10,114 nucleotides of DNA from Aquimarina sp. (GTDB taxonomy: Bacteria > Bacteroidota > Bacteroidia > Flavobacteriales > Flavobacteriaceae). Location: the NCBI GenBank assembly GCA_020628975.1, contig JAHDEF010000051.1, forward strand, positions 1 to 10,114. Reading direction: 5' to 3'. Below the pieces are notes generated by a model, which made no database searches, was not told the DNA's origin, and worked only from the letters and a program-made list of their open reading frames with translations. A program made the position numbers and the translations under genes. Shown here in pieces: positions 7,022-10,114 of this stretch (position 1 is the first letter of the stretch; each line of letters starts with the position of its first letter).

Positions 7022-7819
7022 TTAAATTTCGTCTTCTTTCAGAAAAGCTAATAGTTTTGTATTAAGCTTTAGAGGAGCTTCTATATAACTCATATGCCCT
7101 CCATTCAACACAACCAAATCAGTATTTGTTTGTTGCGCTTCTTCTTCTACTAATTTCAAGGGGAGTACTGGGTCATTTTCTCCTATAACTATAAGCTTTT
7201 TCCCTGTAAACGCTTTTAATACCAAAGACCTATCTGGGCGGATTTTCATGCCCTCTAATGCTGCTACAATTCCTTCTGAAGAAATTTGGGCTAAATTAGT
7301 AATCAATTCTTCTATTTGCAGCTTTAAATTTTCACGATGATCTACTGCGAACAAATTAATGATTCCCATTCTTAAAAAGTTATGCTTTTGTTGAGTTACG
7401 ATTTTTATAGCACGATCTCTATGTTGCTTTTTCTCTAAAGAATCACTTCTACTTGTCGAATTTAATAGAACGAGCTTAGAAACATATTTCGGATAATTTT
7501 CTGAAAAAGCCAAAGCCACATAACCCCCCATAGAATGTCCAATAAAAGTGCATTTTTGAATATTATGCTCCTCTAAAATGTGTTTTACCATTTCTGCTTG
7601 AGCCTCCATAGTATGAACCGCTGCTAAATTTTCTGTTTCACCATGCCCCAACAAATCAATATACACATTGGTGAATTGTGATTTAAAAATCGACTTCTGA
7701 TGTTTCCAAATGGTTTTGTTTTCCATGAAACCATGTAACCAAACCACAACTGGCAAACCTCCCCCTTCTATTTCATAACTGATGGTTTTCTGTTTGTAAA
7801 GAATTTTAAATTTAGGCAT
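7022..7819 (-). CDS. Alpha/beta hydrolase, substrate unknown
   Basis: A soluble alpha/beta-hydrolase of 265 residues with a complete catalytic triad: nucleophile S96 in the elbow GHSMGG, acid D216 (IGENDPVLP) and H242 (NGGHMSYIEAP). The oxyanion-hole HG motif is at 29-30 (VVWLHGFMEN). The pattern fits the MhpC/BioH-like carboxylesterase group, but the substrate cannot be read from sequence. Residues about 125-195 between S96 and D216 form the cap that would set specificity. No signal peptide was found. ATG 7819 lies inside the end of the peptidase gene (8-base overlap, different frame), so translation is likely coupled to it. The pairing with a proline-specific peptidase may be only positional; the fold also includes proline iminopeptidases, but I see no specific mark of that activity. 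Confidence 0.9.
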   Translation of the reverse strand: MPKFKILYKQKTISYEIEGGGLPVVVWLHGFMENKTIWKHQKSIFKSQFTNVYIDLLGHGETENLAAVHTMEAQAEMVKHILEEHNIQKCTFIGHSMGGYVALAFSENYPKYVSKLVLLNSTSRSDSLEKKQHRDRAIKIVTQQKHNFLRMGIINLFAVDHRENLKLQIEELITNLAQISSEGIVAALEGMKIRPDRSLVLKAFTGKKLIVIGENDPVLPLKLVEEEAQQTNTDLVVLNGGHMSYIEAPLKLNTKLLAFLKEDEI

Positions 7820-9104
7820 GCATCAAGGTTTCTATTTCATCAATTTCTATAGGAATGGAAGCCATTAAATTTATAGGAGTTCCATTTTCTTGTATCACCA
7901 AATTATCTTCTAACCTAAATCCCATTTTTTCTTCGGGAATATAGATACCTGGTTCTACGGTCAACACCATATTGGCTTGCATAGGCAATTCTTGAAAACC
8001 ATAATCATGCGTGTCTAAGCCCAAAAAGTGTGACGTTCCATGCATGAAATATTTACGGTAGGCAGGCTGCTCTTTGGTTTCGTTTTGTATATCAGCTTTA
8101 TCAAGCAAGTTAAGCTCCTGCAATTTTTGAGTCATAAAAACGCCTATTTCTTTATTGTAATGCGCCCATTCTAAACCTGGCGTTAAAAGCGACGTGGCAT
8201 AATTTTTCACCTCAAGTAAGGCCTTATATACTTCTTTTTGTCTTTTGGAAAAAACACCTGATACTGGGACTACACGGGTCATATCGCTTGAATATTTTGC
8301 ATAGGCTGCAGCTACATCCATCAAAATAACTTCACCGGCTTTGCATTGCTTTTTATTTTGAATGTAATGCAACACGTTGGCGTTATTTCCACTGGCTATA
8401 ATTGGGGTATAGGCAAATCCATCGGCTTTATTTTTTAAGAAATGGTAAGCAAAGGCTGCTTCAATTTCATATTCCCAAGTATGAGGTTTTATTATTTTTA
8501 ATGCTTCGCGGAATCCGATTTCGGTAATGTCACAGGCTTTTTTTATCGTGCCAATTTCTTCTTGACTTTTTATGGCTCGTAGCTGATGTAAAATTGGTGC
8601 GCTAGACCCTACTTGATGAGCGGGAAATTTTGCTTTACACCATTCGATAAAACGATCTTCTCGTGTTTGCACTTCTGCAACGACACGCCCGTGAATATTT
8701 GTATTAAAATAAATAGTTTCTGCCTCTTTCATCAATCTAAAAAAAACGGCTTCAAATGTCGATAACCATTCTATATGCTCGATACCTGAACGCTCGGAAG
8801 CCATGGCTTTACTGAGCTTTTCACCTTCCCAAACCGCAATATGCTTATCTGTTTTTTTTACGAATAAAATCTCTCGGTCTGACTTGTTACGTGCATCTGG
8901 AAACAATAACAAAATAGATGCTTCTTGATCAATGCCACTTAAATAATAAATATCGCGATGCTGTTGAAAAGGCAAGGTACTATCGGCACTTACGGGATAA
9001 ATATCGTTACTATTGAACACCGCAATACTTAAAGGTTTAAGATGTTTACAAAATTTGGTTCTATTTTTTGTAAATACGTTACTGGATAATGGTGTATATC
9101 TCAA
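7812..9104 (-). CDS. pepP: Aminopeptidase P family metallopeptidase (M24B)
   Basis: Removes an N-terminal residue that precedes proline, using two metal ions (usually Mn), in the cytosol. The 430-residue protein has an N-terminal creatinase/AMP-N domain (about 8-140) and a C-terminal pita-bread fold. The metal ligands are all present: D263 (ILMDVAAAY), D274 (SSDMTRVV), H359 (HGTSHFLG), E384 (VEPGIYIP) and E399 (FRLEDN). H246, H355 and H366 match the substrate-binding and proton-shuttle histidines of E. coli PepP. The start is TTG at 9104, forced by TGA at 9108-9110 two codons upstream. It gives the family's N-terminal pattern of RYxPLxxxVFxKNR. The downstream hydrolase overlaps its last 8 bases. 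No promoter was recognised upstream. Confidence 0.93.
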   Translation of the reverse strand: MRYTPLSSNVFTKNRTKFCKHLKPLSIAVFNSNDIYPVSADSTLPFQQHRDIYYLSGIDQEASILLLFPDARNKSDREILFVKKTDKHIAVWEGEKLSKAMASERSGIEHIEWLSTFEAVFFRLMKEAETIYFNTNIHGRVVAEVQTREDRFIEWCKAKFPAHQVGSSAPILHQLRAIKSQEEIGTIKKACDITEIGFREALKIIKPHTWEYEIEAAFAYHFLKNKADGFAYTPIIASGNNANVLHYIQNKKQCKAGEVILMDVAAAYAKYSSDMTRVVPVSGVFSKRQKEVYKALLEVKNYATSLLTPGLEWAHYNKEIGVFMTQKLQELNLLDKADIQNETKEQPAYRKYFMHGTSHFLGLDTHDYGFQELPMQANMVLTVEPGIYIPEEKMGFRLEDNLVIQENGTPINLMASIPIEIDEIETLMHA

Positions 9105-9186
9105 AAGTCAAAATTTTTAAGATGAAAGTAGGGTATTACTGACTTTCACTCGTTTTATATATGAAATTACTTAAAACAAAAATGAA

Positions 9187-9291
9187 ATGAAAACTTTATT
9201 TACCACCTTAAGAAAACGCATGCATCGATTCGTAAAACTTGTAATTGATTTAGACCTTCCTTCGGGTTGTGGGTATGCGATGCGCCATTAA
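9187..9291 (+). CDS. Possible small protein of 34 residues
   Basis: An ATG-started frame preceded by an A-rich stretch (AAAACAAAAATGAA) that could serve as a ribosome binding region in this phylum. The predicted peptide is strongly basic in its first half (KTLFTTLRKRMHRFVK) and ends in DLPSGCGYAMRH. I do not recognise it. No promoter element was found directly upstream, and its stop codon coincides with the first bases of a promoter element that would drive something else. It may be a genuine small protein, a remnant of a lost gene, or chance. A frame this short can easily arise randomly in AT-rich DNA, so confidence is low. Confidence 0.25.
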   Translation: MKTLFTTLRKRMHRFVKLVIDLDLPSGCGYAMRH

Positions 9292-9297
9292 TTTTGC
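9267..9297 (+). promoter_or_regulatory. Orphan plus-strand promoter (TTG-N19-TAATTTTGC)
   Basis: TTG at 9267-9269, a 19-base spacer and TAATTTTGC at 9289-9297 fit the Bacteroidota -33/-7 pattern as well as the acpP promoter does. Transcription would begin near 9303 and run toward the hairpin at 9346-9373. No recognised gene lies downstream on this strand. Confidence 0.5.
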
Positions 9298-9302
9298 AAA
9301 CT

Positions 9303-9383
9303 TTTAATGCCATACTATTTCTTCAAACTAATGTTAAATAACGAAACCACAGCAATCTCAAAATTGTTGTGGTCTTATTTTAT
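9303..9383 (+). ncRNA. Candidate small RNA of about 80 nt
   Basis: Inferred from a well-formed promoter at 9267-9297 followed by a terminator-like hairpin at 9346-9373. The span also contains a 27-codon frame (ATG 9307, stop 9388-9390), but the start would lie only about four bases from the predicted transcript end and its body runs through the hairpin. A non-coding transcript is therefore somewhat more likely than a peptide. Both ends are estimates, and expression cannot be seen from sequence. Confidence 0.3.
9346..9383 (+). terminator. Hairpin with T-rich tail downstream of the orphan promoter
   Basis: ACCACAGCAAT at 9346-9356 pairs with ATTGTTGTGGT at 9363-9373: 11 bp with one G-U pair and a 6-base loop, followed on the plus strand by CTTATTTTATT. 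Read on the minus strand, the G-U becomes an A-C mismatch and the tail is TTTCGTTATTT. It could then also end the toxin-antitoxin transcript 54 bases after the toxin stop, but the plus-strand reading is better. Confidence 0.5.
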
Positions 9384-9426
9384 TCTCTAGATATGAAACA
9401 CTCGCAACAGCAGAGTTAACTATAGA

Positions 9427-9705
9427 TTATTTTTCACCATAGTGAGAATGTGCACTTAGCACGTATACAATTACTATTTCATTGTCAACAGAATAGATCA
9501 ACCTATGTTTTTTGTTTATTCTTCGAGAGTATAATCCTTTTAAATTATGCTTCAACATTTCAGGCTGACCAGTCCCTTTTGTTGGATGCTCCATTAATTC
9601 GTTAAGTAGCTTCTGAAGTTTCTTTAAAATAATTTTATCACCTGCTTTTTTATGCCTTTCAATATCTTGTAAAGCAATTTCAGAAAACTCCAATTTATAA
9701 TTCAT
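9427..9705 (-). CDS. yoeB: YoeB/Txe-family ribosome-dependent mRNA interferase toxin
   Basis: A 92-residue RelE-superfamily toxin expected to cut mRNA in the ribosomal A site when freed from its antitoxin. The YoeB pattern is clear: GTGQPEMLKHNL and YSRRINKKHRLIY. By alignment with E. coli YoeB, E46, R59, R65, H83 and Y84 correspond to E49, R62, R68, H88 and Y89, so the active site looks intact. The C-terminus runs three residues past the usual His-Tyr end (HSHYGEK). ATG at 9705 overlaps the antitoxin stop in an ATGA arrangement, so translation is coupled, with the antitoxin made first. The toxin gene symbol is by family; the protein is not necessarily the orthologue of the E. coli protein. 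Confidence 0.92.
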   Translation of the reverse strand: MNYKLEFSEIALQDIERHKKAGDKIILKKLQKLLNELMEHPTKGTGQPEMLKHNLKGLYSRRINKKHRLIYSVDNEIVIVYVLSAHSHYGEK

Positions 9706-9953
9706 AAACCTAACAAGTCTGTAATTTCTTTAGATGAAGAAACTTGTTTTGTTTGGCCATGTTTAACCTCTAAAACACTTTCTTTAATACGATTAATCAT
9801 TTCTGCATTAAAATATAAATCATCTTCTGTTACAGGAGTTAAAGCATAGGATTTATCTTTTCCTCTCTGAACAATTATATGTTCTCCTTTATCTACTTTT
9901 TCAAAATATTTTTTTTGATTCTGCCTAAATTCTCTACTACTAATAACCAACAT
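9702..9953 (-). CDS. yefM: YefM/Phd-family antitoxin
   Basis: The antitoxin partner: binds and neutralises the toxin through its C-terminal part and represses the operon through its N-terminal Phd/YefM DNA-binding fold. From ATG 9953 the protein has 83 residues. ISSREFRQNQKKYFEKVDKGEHIIVQRG at the N-terminus is the family signature region, and the C-terminal half is charged and probably flexible. The frame is open to a TTG at 9974 that would add seven residues. I prefer 9953 because the family begins right before the VISSREF strand and because the predicted transcript start lies almost on the TTG. The last bases overlap the toxin start. A promoter candidate is directly upstream. Confidence 0.9.
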   Translation of the reverse strand: MLVISSREFRQNQKKYFEKVDKGEHIIVQRGKDKSYALTPVTEDDLYFNAEMINRIKESVLEVKHGQTKQVSSSKEITDLLGL

Positions 9954-9981
9954 AATATTAAATTTATGTACCAATATGGCA

Positions 9982-9989
9982 CAAATATA
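9982..9989 (-). promoter_or_regulatory. Candidate promoter of the toxin-antitoxin operon (TATATTTG)
   Basis: On the minus strand TATATTTG matches TAnnTTTG exactly, and the start of transcription would be near 9976, about 20 bases before antitoxin ATG 9953. Just downstream are CCATATTGG (an imperfect palindrome) and GGTACA, which could form part of an autoregulatory operator. No -33 TTG was seen. Confidence 0.5.
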
Positions 9990-10033
9990 CTAATAATTAC
10001 TCGGTCTGCATTTAGGTAATATTCCCCACGCTC

Positions 10034-10054
10034 CCGCTAGTCTGCGACTAGTGG
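10034..10054. repeat. REP-like hairpin near the right edge
   Basis: CCGCTAGTC (10034-10042) pairs with GACTAGTGG (10046-10054): nine base pairs including one G-U, closed by a TGC loop. The GC-rich core stands out from the AT-rich surroundings. No T run follows on either strand, so it is not an obvious terminator. Its form, a tight stem with a short G/C-containing loop in intergenic DNA, suggests a REP-type repeat, possibly mobilised by a RAYT transposase encoded elsewhere. That origin is inference. From 10055 to the edge I see no gene. Confidence 0.45.
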
Positions 10055-10114
10055 CTACTCAATAAATATAGTCATACCATAAAACCAATATCGTCAATTT
10101 CTAAAACAGTATGA

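Larger units (their letters stand above)
9105..9426. other. Spacer between pepP and the toxin gene
   Basis: A 322-base stretch with no recognised gene. It holds the upstream region of pepP, a 34-codon small ORF on the plus strand (9187-9291), a well-formed plus-strand promoter (9267-9297), a 27-codon plus ORF (9307-9390) and a hairpin at 9346-9373. The promoter points away from pepP and into the end of the toxin gene, where no plus-strand gene follows. Confidence 0.6.

Noticed and set aside
9307..9390. 27-residue peptide frame downstream of the orphan promoter
   Set aside because: Its start would be only about four bases from the predicted transcript start, and its body overlaps the hairpin. 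It is kept only as an alternative to the small RNA reading.
9954..9974. Seven-residue TTG extension of the antitoxin
   Set aside because: The predicted transcription start lies almost at this TTG, and the family N-terminus fits ATG 9953.
9954..9981. E. coli-type YefM operator (TGTACA)
   Set aside because: Only GGTACA and an imperfect CCATATTGG palindrome are present. This is too weak to call a specific operator without comparison to relatives.
1..10114. CRISPR array, tRNA or rRNA genes, insertion sequence
   Set aside because: I saw no regularly spaced repeats, no cloverleaf or rRNA-like sequence and no transposase frame. The repeats present are short single hairpins.

Overview
The window looks like chromosomal DNA of a flavobacterium (Bacteroidota, probably Flavobacteriaceae). 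It is AT-rich with A-rich translation starts. Several upstream regions carry the Bacteroidota housekeeping promoter element TAnnTTTG. The gene order purN / acpP-fabF-rnc-(IPExxxVDY protein)-pyk is one I know from this group, and the IPExxxVDY family is known only from Bacteroidota.

Layout. Positions 1-756 (minus) hold the N-terminal 252 codons of methionyl-tRNA synthetase, cut by the left edge. Positions 757-1109 are a gene-free stretch containing a metG promoter candidate and several hairpins resembling worn copies of dispersed intergenic repeats. Then come rnhA (Bacillus-type RNase H1 with a hybrid-binding domain) and purN, both minus. Across a divergent promoter region (2400-2630) lies a plus-strand block: acyl carrier protein, 3-oxoacyl-ACP synthase II, RNase III, the uncharacterised IPExxxVDY protein and pyruvate kinase, closed by a strong hairpin terminator at 6944-6981. 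Facing it on the minus strand are an M24B aminopeptidase P and an alpha/beta hydrolase that overlap by 8 bases. A 322-base spacer (9105-9426) holds a small ORF, a good plus-strand promoter with no recognised gene behind it, and a terminator-like hairpin. Next is a YefM/YoeB-type toxin-antitoxin pair (minus). The right edge has a REP-like hairpin.

How the genes fit together. AcpP and FabF are carrier and condensing enzyme of fatty acid elongation. RNase III and RNase H1 process structured RNA and RNA:DNA hybrids. PurN supplies purines, Pyk makes ATP and pyruvate, MetG charges tRNA, and the peptidase probably recycles proline-containing peptides. This is mostly ordinary housekeeping DNA. The accessory part is the right end: a toxin-antitoxin pair, an orphan promoter/hairpin unit and a REP-like element within about 900 bases.

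Three genes (rnhA, the IPExxxVDY gene, pepP) appear to start with TTG, because upstream in-frame stops leave no ATG that would keep the conserved N-terminus. I found no clear new defence or metabolic system. The observations most worth checking are the promoter-plus-hairpin unit at 9267-9383, the Asn in place of a catalytic Asp in RNase III, and the repeat-like hairpins at 909-942 and 10034-10054.
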